A stretch of DNA of 51,853 bases from Burkholderiales bacterium (GCA_019509985.1 JAEKLF010000054.1:1-51853); one strand, 5' to 3'; counted from the stretch's first letter, positions 31,670 through 40,751 are shown. Notes: generated by a model not told the origin, from the letters alone. Translations and numbers: made by a program.

Positions 31670-34600
31670 ATGCGACACAGACTCTGGGCCTGGCTGCTGG
31701 CGCTGGCCGTGGGCACGGCCGCCGCGCAGGTGGACGAAGACGACGGCGAGACGCCCGTCGTCATGGCTGAGGCCGAAGCCCAGGCGCTGCTCGCCGAAGC
31801 GCTGCCGGCCGAGCCCGCGGCTCGCTACGCGCTGCTGCAGCGCCAGGCCCGCGCGGCACAGGCGCTGGAGCAGCGCGGCAAGTATGTGGAGCTGCTGTCC
31901 GAGCTGGCCACGCTGGGCCGCAGCCAGTCCGGCGGCGAAGTCTGGATCCGCCAGTACCTCAGCGCCGAATTCATCTGGGGCAGCTCGGGCAAGTCCCTGG
32001 CCGCGGCCGATGCCTTTGCCAGCGACACGACATTGGCCCCGTCCACTCGCGCGGCCGCCGCGTTGCGCCAGGTCTACGCACTGGCCCAGGCGCGCGACCG
32101 CTCCGTGATGGAGCGCATGTGGTCGCGCGCCCAGGGCCTGGTCAAGCAGGCGCAGGAGCAGCTCGGCGACCGCGACCCGGCTGCCGCGCTGCGCCTGCGT
32201 GTCGACCAGCTGCAGGTGCGCTCCGAGATCGAGCGCTGGGGCGGGCGCCTGGGCGACGCCGTGGCCACGCTGCGTGAGGCCGTGCGCCTGGCGCAGAAGG
32301 GCGTCGAAGACGCGCGCCGCCTGCCCGGTGGCGGCCAGCGGCCCGCCCGCGATCCCGCCGTGCAGGACATTTACGGCTGGTACGACGGCTCCCAGGGCAT
32401 GCTCACCTACGCCCTCGTGCGCCAGGGCCGCGCGCCCGAGGCGATCCAGGTCGCGCAGGGCAACCTCGCGCTGTGGCGCAGCGGCCAGCTGAGCGACTCG
32501 CTCGGTGCGCGCTGGAGCTACCGGCTCGGCCAGGCTCAGGTCGCGGCGCGCCAGTACGCCGCGGCGCTTGAGAACGCGCAGCGCGCCGACGACATGCTGC
32601 AGCGCTCCGGCGCCGGCCCGGCCAGCCACACGCGCTGGCTGGCGCGCCAGGAGCAGGTGAGGGCGCTGATCGGGCTGCACCGCTGGCCCGAGGCCGATGC
32701 CTTCTACCGCGACTTCCTGGCCAGCTTGGCCGAAGACAGCCTGGCCCGCGACCGCGCCAGCGACTGGCGGCTGCGTGCGCTGCTGGCGGCCAAGAACGGC
32801 CGCTTCGACGAGGCGATGGAGGCCGTCGAGCGCGTGCTGCGCTTTCGCCAGCGCCTCTACGGCGATGCCCATCCGCAGACCCAGGAGGCCGCCGGCGTGC
32901 GCGCGCTCGTGCGCCTGCTCAGGGGCGACATGGCCGGCGCCTGGAGCGACTACCAGCCCCTGTTCGCGGCCCTGCTCGACAGCCCGGGCGGCTGGCAGGA
33001 CCTGGACCTATCCGGCGCGCGCGGCTTCGTGCTCGGCCTGGCCTTCGACGAGTTCCTTCGCGAGATCGCCGCCCGCGCGCTGCGCGGCGAGCCGCTGGAG
33101 CCGGCCTGGACCGACCGCGCGCTGCAGGTGGCCGACCGGCTGCAGACCGGCGCCACTCACCGCGCGCTGGCCGACGCCACCGCCCGTCTGCTGGCCACCA
33201 CGCCGGCGCTGCGCGAGCTGCTGGAGGCCGAGGCCAGCCTGCGCGCCGCGGCCGCGTCGCGCAACGGTGCGCTGGCCGCCACGCTGGCCGACGAGGACCG
33301 CCTGCGCCGGCGCAACGGCAGCGACGAGACCAAGGCCGAGCTCAAGGCCTTGCCCGACGCCGAGCGCAAGAAGCGCCAGAAGGTGCTGGCCGACGAGCTG
33401 GCCGCCGTGCGCGAGCAAGTGCGCCAGCAGCGCGAGCAGGCGCAGTCCGCACGCGAGGCCCTCACCGGCCAGCGCGAGCGCGTCGCCCAGGCCTACCCGG
33501 CCTATGCCGACCTCGTCACGCCACCGCTGCCCAGCCCCGCGGCGCTGCAGAAGCTGCTGTCGCCCGGCGAGGCGCTGCTCGTCGTGCAGCCGCTGGAGAG
33601 CGCGACGCTGGCCTGGTGGGTCACGCCCGGCGCGCCGACGCGCTTCGCGGCGTCCGCCATTGGCGCCGCGGGCTGGGCCGACAAGGTGGCGCAGATCCGC
33701 ACGGCGCTGGACCTCAGCCGGGGCGCCAGGCCGCCACTGCCGGTGGCCGGGCTGCACGAGGTCTGGCGCGAGATCGTCGCGCCGCTGCAGCCAGGTGCCG
33801 ATGTGAAGAGCCTGCTCGTCGCGGCCGACGGCGCGCTCGCGGCGCTGCCTTTTGCAGCCGTGCTGACGACGCCCGAGTCCGGCGCCTTCGTCGTGCGCCG
33901 CATGGCCGTCACGCAACTGCCCTCGGCCGGCGCGCTGTTCGCGCTGCGCCGCACCGCCGCGCCGCCGCTGGCGGCCAAGGCGCTGTTCGGCGTCGGCGAC
34001 CCGCAGTTCAAGTCCGCCGCCAAGGCCGGTCGCGCGGCGCTGGGCCAGGCGGCCACGCGCTACGACGCGGCCTGGGGCTTCAGCTATGGCGATATCCCCC
34101 CGCTGCCCGAGACGCGCGCCGAGCTCACGGCCCTGGCCAAGGCGCTGGGCGCCAATCCGCAGACCGACCTGCTGCTGGGTGCCGCCGCCACGCGCGAGGC
34201 CGTGCTGGAAGCAAAGCTGCTGGACCGCCGCGTGGTCGCCTTCGCCACGCATGGCTTGATGCCTGGCGAGCTGCCGGGCGTGTCCAAGCCGGCGCTGGCC
34301 TTGGCGCCCAGTGCCGACGCCAGCGCGTCGCCGCTGCTGGAGCTGGACGACGTGCTGGCCCTGCGCCTGAACGCCCAGGCCGTGCTGCTGTCGGCCTGCA
34401 ACACGGCGGCGGGCGAGCAGGGCGGAGCGGCCATGTCGGGCCTGGTGCGCGGCTTCTTCTTCGCCGGCAGCCGCTCGGTGCTGGCCACGCACTGGTCGGT
34501 GGAGACGGCGTCCGCCGCGGCGTTGACTACGGCCACCTTCTCGGCCAAGGCCCCGCGTGCCGAAGCCCTGCGCATGGCACAACTGGGGATGATCGAGGGA

Positions 34601-34675
34601 CAACTCGGTGGCGGACGCTGGGCGCATCCGTTCTACTGGGCCGGATACGCCTTGTTTGGCGATCCCTCCAGATAG
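31670..34675 (+). CDS. Secreted CHAT-domain (caspase-like) protein with TPR-like repeats
   Basis: A 1001-residue exported protein. Residues 1-19 form a signal peptide. Residues 40-480 are alpha-helical TPR-like repeats, for example ALVRQGRAPEAIQVAQGNLA and LLAAKNGRFDEAMEAVERVL. A charged coiled-coil linker follows at about 510-610. The C-terminal third is a CHAT domain, with the catalytic histidine in FATHGLMPGELPG near 860 and the cysteine in LLSACNTAAGEQ near 910. It closes with HPFYWAGYALFGDP. CHAT proteins are clan CD cysteine peptidases such as separase and the gasdermin-activating or TPR-CHAT enzymes; both catalytic residues are present here. The ribosome site AGGAGGTG is five bases before the ATG. 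It leads an operon with a FecR-domain and a CHASE2/EAL protein. The substrate is unknown. Confidence 0.93.
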   Translation: MRHRLWAWLLALAVGTAAAQVDEDDGETPVVMAEAEAQALLAEALPAEPAARYALLQRQARAAQALEQRGKYVELLSELATLGRSQSGGEVWIRQYLSAEFIWGSSGKSLAAADAFASDTTLAPSTRAAAALRQVYALAQARDRSVMERMWSRAQGLVKQAQEQLGDRDPAAALRLRVDQLQVRSEIERWGGRLGDAVATLREAVRLAQKGVEDARRLPGGGQRPARDPAVQDIYGWYDGSQGMLTYALVRQGRAPEAIQVAQGNLALWRSGQLSDSLGARWSYRLGQAQVAARQYAAALENAQRADDMLQRSGAGPASHTRWLARQEQVRALIGLHRWPEADAFYRDFLASLAEDSLARDRASDWRLRALLAAKNGRFDEAMEAVERVLRFRQRLYGDAHPQTQEAAGVRALVRLLRGDMAGAWSDYQPLFAALLDSPGGWQDLDLSGARGFVLGLAFDEFLREIAARALRGEPLEPAWTDRALQVADRLQTGATHRALADATARLLATTPALRELLEAEASLRAAAASRNGALAATLADEDRLRRRNGSDETKAELKALPDAERKKRQKVLADELAAVREQVRQQREQAQSAREALTGQRERVAQAYPAYADLVTPPLPSPAALQKLLSPGEALLVVQPLESATLAWWVTPGAPTRFAASAIGAAGWADKVAQIRTALDLSRGARPPLPVAGLHEVWREIVAPLQPGADVKSLLVAADGALAALPFAAVLTTPESGAFVVRRMAVTQLPSAGALFALRRTAAPPLAAKALFGVGDPQFKSAAKAGRAALGQAATRYDAAWGFSYGDIPPLPETRAELTALAKALGANPQTDLLLGAAATREAVLEAKLLDRRVVAFATHGLMPGELPGVSKPALALAPSADASASPLLELDDVLALRLNAQAVLLSACNTAAGEQGGAAMSGLVRGFFFAGSRSVLATHWSVETASAAALTTATFSAKAPRAEALRMAQLGMIEGQLGGGRWAHPFYWAGYALFGDPSR

Positions 34676-34685
34676 GAGACAGGAA

Positions 34686-35309
34686 ATGCGTGCGCTGCCG
34701 TTGACCCTTCCGCTGTTCATGGCCCTGCTGTGCTCCGGCGCTTTTGCCGAGCAGGCCTGCGAGGTGCTGGCCGTCAGCGGCGAGGCCCAGCGCGTCGACG
34801 GCAAGGCCCTGGCGGTGGGCGACAAGCTCGATGTCGGCACCACGCTGCGTACCGGCGCGGCCGGCCGCGTGCGCCTCAGGTTCGGCGACGGCTCGGTGCT
34901 GGTGCTGGCCGACAAGAGCCAGCTGCGCATCGACGCCTACTCGGCCGGCACCGCCAAGCCGCGCGAGGCCGAGTTCATGCTCGAGCTGGGCCTGGTGGGC
35001 CAGAAGGTCAGTCCCGTGGCCGGCGGGACGTGGAAGGTGCGCACGCCCACCGCCGTGACGGCCGTTCGCGGCACCGAGTTCATCGTCGAGGTGGGCGACG
35101 ACCGCGCCACCGCCGTGCACGTGAAGACCGGCGAGGTCGATGTCGAACCCATCGGCGCCCAGACCCGCGGCATCAAGCCGCGCTACCCGGTGCGCCTGGC
35201 CAAGACGCTCAACGGCACGCAGTGCGACGCCAAGGAGTGCACGGCGCCCATCGCCTGGGCGGCGGAGAAGGTGCAACGCATCGAGCAACGCCTCGGTTCC
35301 CTCGATTGA
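34686..35309 (+). CDS. Secreted FecR-domain protein
   Basis: A 207-residue exported protein; residues 1-21 form a signal peptide. The FecR domain covers about 25-150. It begins CEVLAVSGEAQRVDGKALAV, continues with GTTLRTGAAGRVRLRFGDGS and ends with the hallmark RTPTAVTAVRGTEFIVEV. Unlike true FecR anti-sigma proteins it has no cytoplasmic domain or membrane helix. It is a periplasmic module only, perhaps binding glycan or another protein. A basic tail with two cysteines near 179 and 184 follows. AGGAGA lies six bases before ATG 34686. Its stop overlaps the CHASE2 gene start (TGATG). Confidence 0.93.
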   Translation: MRALPLTLPLFMALLCSGAFAEQACEVLAVSGEAQRVDGKALAVGDKLDVGTTLRTGAAGRVRLRFGDGSVLVLADKSQLRIDAYSAGTAKPREAEFMLELGLVGQKVSPVAGGTWKVRTPTAVTAVRGTEFIVEVGDDRATAVHVKTGEVDVEPIGAQTRGIKPRYPVRLAKTLNGTQCDAKECTAPIAWAAEKVQRIEQRLGSLD

Positions 35310-38266
35310 TGCGCCGCCAGGGCCTGGCCTCGCTGGCCTACCCGGCCATCGCGCTGCTCGCCGCGGCGCTGGCCGCGCTGGTGTGGAGCGGGCGCGGCGA
35401 GGTCGGCGCCTTCAGCCGGCTGGACAACGCGCTGCTGGACCTGCAGACGCAGTGGCGCGGCCACCTCGCACCTGGCCGCAAGCTGCCGCTGCTGCTGGTG
35501 CGCGTGGATGACGCGGCCATGGAAGCCCTGGGCGGACGCGCGCCCGACCGCGCCGAACTGGCCCGCGCCGTGCAGGCGCTGCAGGCCGGCGGCGCCCGCG
35601 CCGTCGCGCTGGACCTGCTGTTGCTGCCCGGCGGCGGCACGGCCGAGGGCGACGCGGCGCTGACCGCCGCGCTGCAGGCCAGCCAGCGCACGCTGATCCC
35701 CTTCGCGCTGCCCGACGATGGCAAAGCCGAGGCCCAGGCCGCGCCGGCGCCCGTGCTGGCCCAGGCCCTGCTCAGCTACGAGGACGAGGCCGCGCTGGCA
35801 CGCGCCGAGGCCGGCTTCTACCGCGCGAGGCGGCTGGTGGCGCCTCAGTCCGAGCTGGCCACCGCGGCCGCGGGGCTCGGCCATGTCAGCACGCCGCGCG
35901 CCAGTGACGGCAGCCTGCGCCACGACCTGCCGCTGCTGCGCCTGAACGGCGAGATCTACCCCTCGCTGGCGCTTCGTCTGGCCGCGTTCGCGCGCGGGGC
36001 CGACTGGCGCCAGGCGAGGGCCCGTTTCGGCGACGAGGTGGTGGTGGGCGACGCGCTGCGGCTGCGCCTGGACGGGTTGTCGCGCCTCGCGGTGAACTAT
36101 TACGGCCCGGCCGGCAGCTTCGACAGCATCGGCTTTGCCGACCTGCTGGCCGGCCGTGTCCCGGCAGACAAGCTGAAGGATCGCATCGCCGTCGTCGGCG
36201 TGTCGGCGCTGGCCGCGGGCGATCACTTTCCCTCGCCTTTCGACGCCGGCCTGCCTGGCATGGAGCGCCTGGCCACCGTCACCGACAACCTGCTGACCGG
36301 CCGCAGCCTCGTGCGCCCGGCCTGGGGCGGCGCCGTCGAGCTGGCCTTGCTGCTCGCGTTGCCGGCGCTGGCCGTCGTGCTGCTGGCGCGCCGGCCGCTG
36401 GGCCAGGCGCTGGCCGTCATCGGTGTGGGTGCGCTGCTGCTGCTCGGCCTGGCGCAATGGGCCTTCGAGAGCCGCTACCTCATCGTCTCGCTGGCACCGC
36501 CGCTGCTGGGCCTCGCCGTGGCCACGCTGGGCGCGAGCGCGCTGCGCGCCGGCTTCGAGCAGGCGCGCCGGCGCGTTGCCGCACGCCAGCTCGCCGCCAG
36601 CGAGCAACGTTATGCGCTGGCCGCTCAGGGCGCCAACGACGGGCTGTGGGACTGGGACCTGATCGATGGCGAGGTGTACTACTCGCCGCGCTGGCTGGCG
36701 CTGATGGGCCTGTCGGCCGGCGAGGCCGGGCAGGCCATCTCGGCCTGGACGCGGCCGCTGGAGCCGGCCCAGGCGGCCGCCTTCGACGAGGAGCTCAAGG
36801 CTCATCTCGAAGGCCGCAGCCTGCAGTTCCATCACATGCTGCACTTCCACCAAGGCGGCCAGGAGCGCTGGCTGCTGGCGCGTGGCCTGGCCGTGCGCGA
36901 GGGTGGCAAGCCGGTGCGCATGGCCGGGTCGCTGACCGACATCTCCGAAAGCCAGCGCCTGCAGCGCCAGATCAGCTTCGACGCGTTGCACGACCGCCTC
37001 ACCGGCCTGGCCAACCGTGTGCTGTTCCGCGAGCAGCTGATGCAGCTGCTGACCGGCGTGCCCGCGCCCGAGACCGGCCTGCTGCTGCTGGGCCTGGACG
37101 GCTTTCGCGCGTTGAACGAGGCCCACGGGCCAGTGGCCGGCGACTCGGTGCTGACCGAGCTGGGCATGCGGCTGAAGTCGGCCTTCGGTGCGCGTCATCT
37201 CGTGGCCCGCATGGGGCCGGACCAATTCGCGCTGCTGCTGGCCGGTGGCGACTCGGCTGCCGAACTCGCGCGCAGTGTGCAGGCCCTGCTGCAGTCGCCC
37301 TTCAACGTGGCCATGCCCATGCCACAGCTCACGGCCGGCATCGCCTGGGCCCAGCGCCGCCACGGCCCTGCCAGCGCCGACGAGCTGCTGGCCGCAGCCG
37401 AGGGCGCGCTGGCCCGCGCCAAGGCGGCCGGGCCGGGGCAGATGCATGAGTTCGACCCCGCCGAGCAGCTCGTCGAACAGTCACGCCGCTGGCTGCGCGA
37501 TGCCATCGATGCGGCGCTGGCCGCGGGCGACCAGTTCGAGCTGCACTACCAGCCCTTTGTGCGCCTGTCGGACCGAGCCCTGCTCGGCTTCGAGGCGCTG
37601 ATCCGCTGGCGCCACCCGACCAAGGGCCTGATCATGCCGGGCGACTTCATCCCGGTCGCCGAGGCCAGCGGCCAGATCTGCGCCATCGGCCGCTGGGCGA
37701 TGCTGGAGGCCGCCGCCCAGCTGCGGCGCTGGCAACGCTTCAGCTTCACGGGCGAGGTGGCCGTCAACCTGTCCGGCGTGCAGTTGGTGCGCGACCTCGA
37801 ACTGCTGGCCGACGCGCGCGCGACGCTGGCTGCGTTGGGCGACGTGCCCACGCATCGCCTCAAGATCGAAGTGACCGAAAGCATGGCCATGGCCAACCCG
37901 CAGCGCAGCGCCGAGGTGCTGCAGGAGCTGGCGCGCATGGGCTTCAAGCTCAGCATCGACGACTTCGGCACCGGCTATTCGTCGCTGGCCTATCTGCACC
38001 GCTTCCCCTTCGACACGCTGAAGGTCGACCGCAGCTTCGTCATCCGCCTGGCTGCGGGGCGCGAGGCCCAGGAGATCGTGCGCACCATCGTCGGCCTGGC
38101 GCTGGCGCTGGGCAAGCAGACGCTGGCCGAAGGCGTCGAGGACGAGAAGCAGGCGGCGCTGCTGGAGCAGCTGGGCGTGCAGGTCGGCCAGGGCTGGCTG
38201 TTCGCGAAGGCGCTGCCTGAGGCGCAGGCGACGGAGGCGATACGCAGCGCGCCGTGGCGGCGTTGA
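35309..38266 (+). CDS. CHASE2-PAS-GGDEF-EAL c-di-GMP signalling protein (degenerate GGDEF, intact EAL)
   Basis: A 985-residue membrane sensor. A transmembrane helix at about 6-25 leads into a periplasmic CHASE2 domain (30-340; LLLVRVDDAAMEALG and GVSALAAGDHFPSPF). Two to three helices span 343-415. A PAS domain lies at about 430-545 (GANDGLWDWDLIDGEVYYSP). The GGDEF domain at 555-720 has MGPDQF where GG(D/E)EF should be, so cyclase activity is unlikely. The EAL domain at 735-980 has FEALIRW, VNLSG, EVTES, DDFGTGYSS, KVDRSF and EGVE, so phosphodiesterase activity is likely. ATG 35309 shares a base with the fecR-domain stop. It is the last gene of the operon with the CHAT and FecR proteins, whose partners could act on the CHASE2 domain. 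Confidence 0.94.
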   Translation: MRRQGLASLAYPAIALLAAALAALVWSGRGEVGAFSRLDNALLDLQTQWRGHLAPGRKLPLLLVRVDDAAMEALGGRAPDRAELARAVQALQAGGARAVALDLLLLPGGGTAEGDAALTAALQASQRTLIPFALPDDGKAEAQAAPAPVLAQALLSYEDEAALARAEAGFYRARRLVAPQSELATAAAGLGHVSTPRASDGSLRHDLPLLRLNGEIYPSLALRLAAFARGADWRQARARFGDEVVVGDALRLRLDGLSRLAVNYYGPAGSFDSIGFADLLAGRVPADKLKDRIAVVGVSALAAGDHFPSPFDAGLPGMERLATVTDNLLTGRSLVRPAWGGAVELALLLALPALAVVLLARRPLGQALAVIGVGALLLLGLAQWAFESRYLIVSLAPPLLGLAVATLGASALRAGFEQARRRVAARQLAASEQRYALAAQGANDGLWDWDLIDGEVYYSPRWLALMGLSAGEAGQAISAWTRPLEPAQAAAFDEELKAHLEGRSLQFHHMLHFHQGGQERWLLARGLAVREGGKPVRMAGSLTDISESQRLQRQISFDALHDRLTGLANRVLFREQLMQLLTGVPAPETGLLLLGLDGFRALNEAHGPVAGDSVLTELGMRLKSAFGARHLVARMGPDQFALLLAGGDSAAELARSVQALLQSPFNVAMPMPQLTAGIAWAQRRHGPASADELLAAAEGALARAKAAGPGQMHEFDPAEQLVEQSRRWLRDAIDAALAAGDQFELHYQPFVRLSDRALLGFEALIRWRHPTKGLIMPGDFIPVAEASGQICAIGRWAMLEAAAQLRRWQRFSFTGEVAVNLSGVQLVRDLELLADARATLAALGDVPTHRLKIEVTESMAMANPQRSAEVLQELARMGFKLSIDDFGTGYSSLAYLHRFPFDTLKVDRSFVIRLAAGREAQEIVRTIVGLALALGKQTLAEGVEDEKQAALLEQLGVQVGQGWLFAKALPEAQATEAIRSAPWRR

Positions 38267-38374
38267 GCCGGGGCTTGGGCGGCCCTTCGCGACAGGCGGG
38301 ACGTCGACACCAACCGATCCATGACCGGGCCGACGACACCGCGGCCGCCGGCTGACGACAGAGATGCCGTCTTT

Positions 38375-38821
38375 ATGATGAACCGCATGCAAAGTCCGCC
38401 CACGACATCGGCCCGGTGCTACTGCAGCGCGGTGAGGATCCAGTTCAATGCGGCCCCGAAAAGTGTCATCCATTGCCATTGCGGCCAATGCCGCCGCCTG
38501 AGTGGCTCGGCATTCACGACCTGGGTGAGCTTCTCGAGGCAGGCGATGGAACTTGTCGGTGAAGCGTCGCTCTCGGAGTTCCGCGCCACGTCGAACGTGC
38601 TGCGCCGTTTCTGCAGCCATTGCGGCTCACACATCTACACGACGGACAGCCGCGCCACCGAGATCGTCGGCGTTCCGTCGGGCGTCATCGTGGGTGAACT
38701 GCCGCCCCCGAAGGCGCACTACTTTGTGCATCACAAGGCGGCCTGGCACGCCATAGGCGATGCCCTGCGGCAGTTTGGCGGAGAGACGGGTTTCGAGCCC
38801 ATTCCCTCGGCGGGTCCATGA
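38375..38821 (+). CDS. GFA-family protein (Mss4-like zinc fold)
   Basis: A 148-residue protein of the glutathione-dependent formaldehyde-activating (GFA) family. Zinc-binding cysteines are in CYCSAV near 15, CHCGQCRRLSG near 34 and FCSHCGSHIY near 77. The family strand FTTWVSF follows the second pair. Most members have no proven formaldehyde activity, so only the fold is assigned. The start is uncertain: ATGs at 38375, 38378 and 38387 are all possible and none has a strong ribosome site. The 108 bases upstream contain only a possible decayed repeat tail. Confidence 0.85.
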   Translation: MMNRMQSPPTTSARCYCSAVRIQFNAAPKSVIHCHCGQCRRLSGSAFTTWVSFSRQAMELVGEASLSEFRATSNVLRRFCSHCGSHIYTTDSRATEIVGVPSGVIVGELPPPKAHYFVHHKAAWHAIGDALRQFGGETGFEPIPSAGP

Positions 38822-39057
38822 TGTTGAAGACGCTGGCGGAGGAAGAGTTGCGCACGCCGGGTTGCCTGCCTGGTGCTGTTGGCGGCCCCCTCGTGAGACG
38901 GCGAGCGCTGGAACTTCGACGATCTCAAGCTGCCGGGCGACACGGCCGAGAAGCTGGCTCGCGGGCCGCTACTTGCGCGCTGGAGCATGGAGGCCATCAG
39001 TTCGGCAACGACCTGGGCCGAGTCGCCGCAGACATCCGCGGCGACTCAGTTGCCTGA
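38821..39057 (+). pseudogene. Possible frameshifted gene remnant
   Basis: This 237-base stretch shows coding-like segments in more than one frame. One frame reads RRVACLVLLAAPS, then a stop, then GERWNFDDLKLPGDTAEKLA and ARWSMEAI. A neighbouring frame continues HQFGNDLGRVAADIRGDSVA with good third-position GC. Joined, they resemble a short secreted protein broken by at least one frameshift and a stop. I cannot name a family. No intact gene is seen here, so the region may simply be degraded DNA between the GFA gene and the hydrolase. Confidence 0.25.
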
Positions 39058-39074
39058 CGCCAGCGCTCGGGCCG

Positions 39075-39992
39075 TCACGATCCCAGGAATGGCAGTGCAA
39101 GCCTTCCGACCGCATCGGTCGCGAGGATGTTGTAGTGGCTGGCGCCCGGCACGATGGCCAGCTGGGCGGGACCGCGCTGCGAGCCGTCCATGCCGGCGTC
39201 GCGCTGTCCGCCGCCCAGCAGCTTGTAGAACTCGACGATGTGCTCCGGGCGCATCGCATCCGCGTCGGCAAAGATCAGCATCGTCGGCACCTTGATGCCG
39301 GCGACCGCGGTCGACCAGTCGTAGTCGTGGCTCTCCATCTCGGCAATGCGGGCCATCAGCCGGGCCCAGTCGACCTCGGGATAGAGCTTGCCCATGGGCG
39401 ACTGCTTGATGTTGGCGCCGATCTGGGACGCATGAGCGGCCATCTGGTCGAAACCTGCGAGCACCTCAGGGAACCAGGCCGAGCGCTTCATGGCCTGCGA
39501 CACGACGACGAGGCGCTCGACCAGGGCCGGGTGGCGGATCGCAAGCTGCAGCGCCACGCCACCGCCCAGCGAATAGCCCAGCACGGCGGCCTTCTTCAAC
39601 CCCAGGTGCTCGATGAGTGCCGCGACATCGTCGGCCAGGGTCTCGAAGCGCAGTGGCCGATCGACATCGCGGGTGTGGCCATGACCTTGCAGGTGCACCG
39701 CGATGACCTGGTGCGTGGCTGCGAGCAGGGGCAGGTTGGTGCCGAAAGCCTCGCTTGCGGCCACGCCGCCATGCAACAGCACCAGCGGCTTGCCGTTGCC
39801 GTGCACCTCGTAGTAGAGCTGCTGGCCGTGGATGGGTGCGTAGGCGGTCTTGGGGGCGGATGAAGTCATGGTCGTGGTTCCTGATGCGGTAGGGGTCGAG
39901 GCTGTGGGCGCGGCGGCGGAAAAGACCCGCGCCGGCCACGAGACGGCAGTGACGGCGGCGAGGGCGGCAAGAAGTCGGCGTCGTTCGAGCAT
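39075..39992 (-). CDS. Exported alpha/beta hydrolase
   Basis: A 305-residue serine hydrolase. The N-terminus has ERRRLLAALAAVTAVSWPARVFSA-like features: twin basic residues, a hydrophobic core and an AxA-type end, so export by Sec or possibly Tat is likely. The oxyanion motif LLHGGVAASEAFG is near 72, the nucleophile elbow GYSLGGG near 142, the aspartate in FADADAMRPEH near 250 and the histidine in PGASHYN near 288. AAGGAG seven bases before ATG 39992 supports this start. An internal ATG (residue 42) with AGGAA could yield a cytoplasmic form. It lies downstream of a TetR gene on the same strand and is probably its target. Confidence 0.9.
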   Translation of the reverse strand: MLERRRLLAALAAVTAVSWPARVFSAAAPTASTPTASGTTTMTSSAPKTAYAPIHGQQLYYEVHGNGKPLVLLHGGVAASEAFGTNLPLLAATHQVIAVHLQGHGHTRDVDRPLRFETLADDVAALIEHLGLKKAAVLGYSLGGGVALQLAIRHPALVERLVVVSQAMKRSAWFPEVLAGFDQMAAHASQIGANIKQSPMGKLYPEVDWARLMARIAEMESHDYDWSTAVAGIKVPTMLIFADADAMRPEHIVEFYKLLGGGQRDAGMDGSQRGPAQLAIVPGASHYNILATDAVGRLALPFLGS

Positions 39993-40079
39993 GAAGCTCT
40001 CCTTCGGGAATCGATGGCGCGAGCCGCCCCCGGCGGCTCATGGGAGCCGCTCGGCGGACAGGCGCGGAGGTGAGGGGCG

Positions 40080-40736
40080 CTAGCTCTTGCGCGCAGCGGC
40101 GGCGCGCCTGCTGCGCGGCGCCGGCACAGCATGGGGCGGCGCCTGCGGCTTGTTGAAGCTCAGTTCAAGGTAGCGGCGCAGATGGTCCAGACAGTCGGCG
40201 GCAACCGCCGGGTCATGCTGGGACTTGGCGAGCACGAAGGCGCCCTGCACGACCGCCTGGGTGAACATCGCCAGGCTGTGTGCGGTCCATTCGGCGTCAG
40301 GCGCATGGGCCGCCTTCGCCGCCGCGATGTCGGGCTCGAGCGTGGCGGCATGGTCTTGGATGTGCTGGCCGCAGGACTGGCTCAATTGCGGGTGCGTCGA
40401 GTAGGTTTCCTGCGCCAGCATGCCGAGCAGGCAAGTGAAGCCAGCCAGGTCGCCCTGCATCGCGCCGCGGCGGAAGTCCACGTAGGCCAGCAGCCGCCCC
40501 AGGGCGTCGGGTTCGTCGCGGAAGGCGGCGCGCGAGAACATCAAGTCAGCCCTGGCCGAGAAGCGCTCGGCCGCCGCCATGGCCAGATCTTCCTTGCTTG
40601 CGAAGTGGTGGAAGAAGCTGCCCTTGGTGAGACCCGTGGCCTCGCAGACATCCTCCACGCGCATCGCCGTGTAGCCCTTGGTGCGAATCAGGCTCACCGC
40701 GGCATCCAACAGACGCTCTCTCGAAGTGCTTGCCAT
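40080..40736 (-). CDS. TetR-family transcriptional regulator
   Basis: A 218-residue repressor. The helix-turn-helix lies at about residues 22-47 (TAMRVEDVCEATGLTKGSFF, then HHFASKEDLAMAA). The ligand domain shows the AcrR/NemR-like pattern GFTCLLGMLAQE near 105. The C-terminus is basic (RSRRAAAARKS). I choose ATG 40736 because the HTH sits at the usual distance from it. In-frame starts further upstream lie within the operators. Two TACC-N4-GGTA dyads lie just upstream (40752-40790), so the gene is almost certainly autoregulated. The hydrolase gene downstream (39075-39992) would share that control. Confidence 0.93.
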   Translation of the reverse strand: MASTSRERLLDAAVSLIRTKGYTAMRVEDVCEATGLTKGSFFHHFASKEDLAMAAAERFSARADLMFSRAAFRDEPDALGRLLAYVDFRRGAMQGDLAGFTCLLGMLAQETYSTHPQLSQSCGQHIQDHAATLEPDIAAAKAAHAPDAEWTAHSLAMFTQAVVQGAFVLAKSQHDPAVAADCLDHLRRYLELSFNKPQAPPHAVPAPRSRRAAAARKS

Positions 40737-40751
40737 CTCGTGAGTCCTCGA

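Noticed and set aside
33008..34930. 640-residue open frame antisense to the CHAT gene
   Set aside because: It overlaps the CHAT catalytic domain and has a composition typical of shadow frames.
35183..37447. 754-residue open frame antisense to the CHASE2/EAL gene
   Set aside because: The opposite strand has clear CHASE2, PAS and GGDEF-EAL domains. The antisense product is a Gln/Arg/Ala-rich shadow.
38274..38285. CTTGGGCGGCCC after the CHASE2/EAL gene, resembling the repeat tail
   Set aside because: Only 12 bases match and the hairpins that define the other copies are missing. It could be a decayed copy but cannot be supported.
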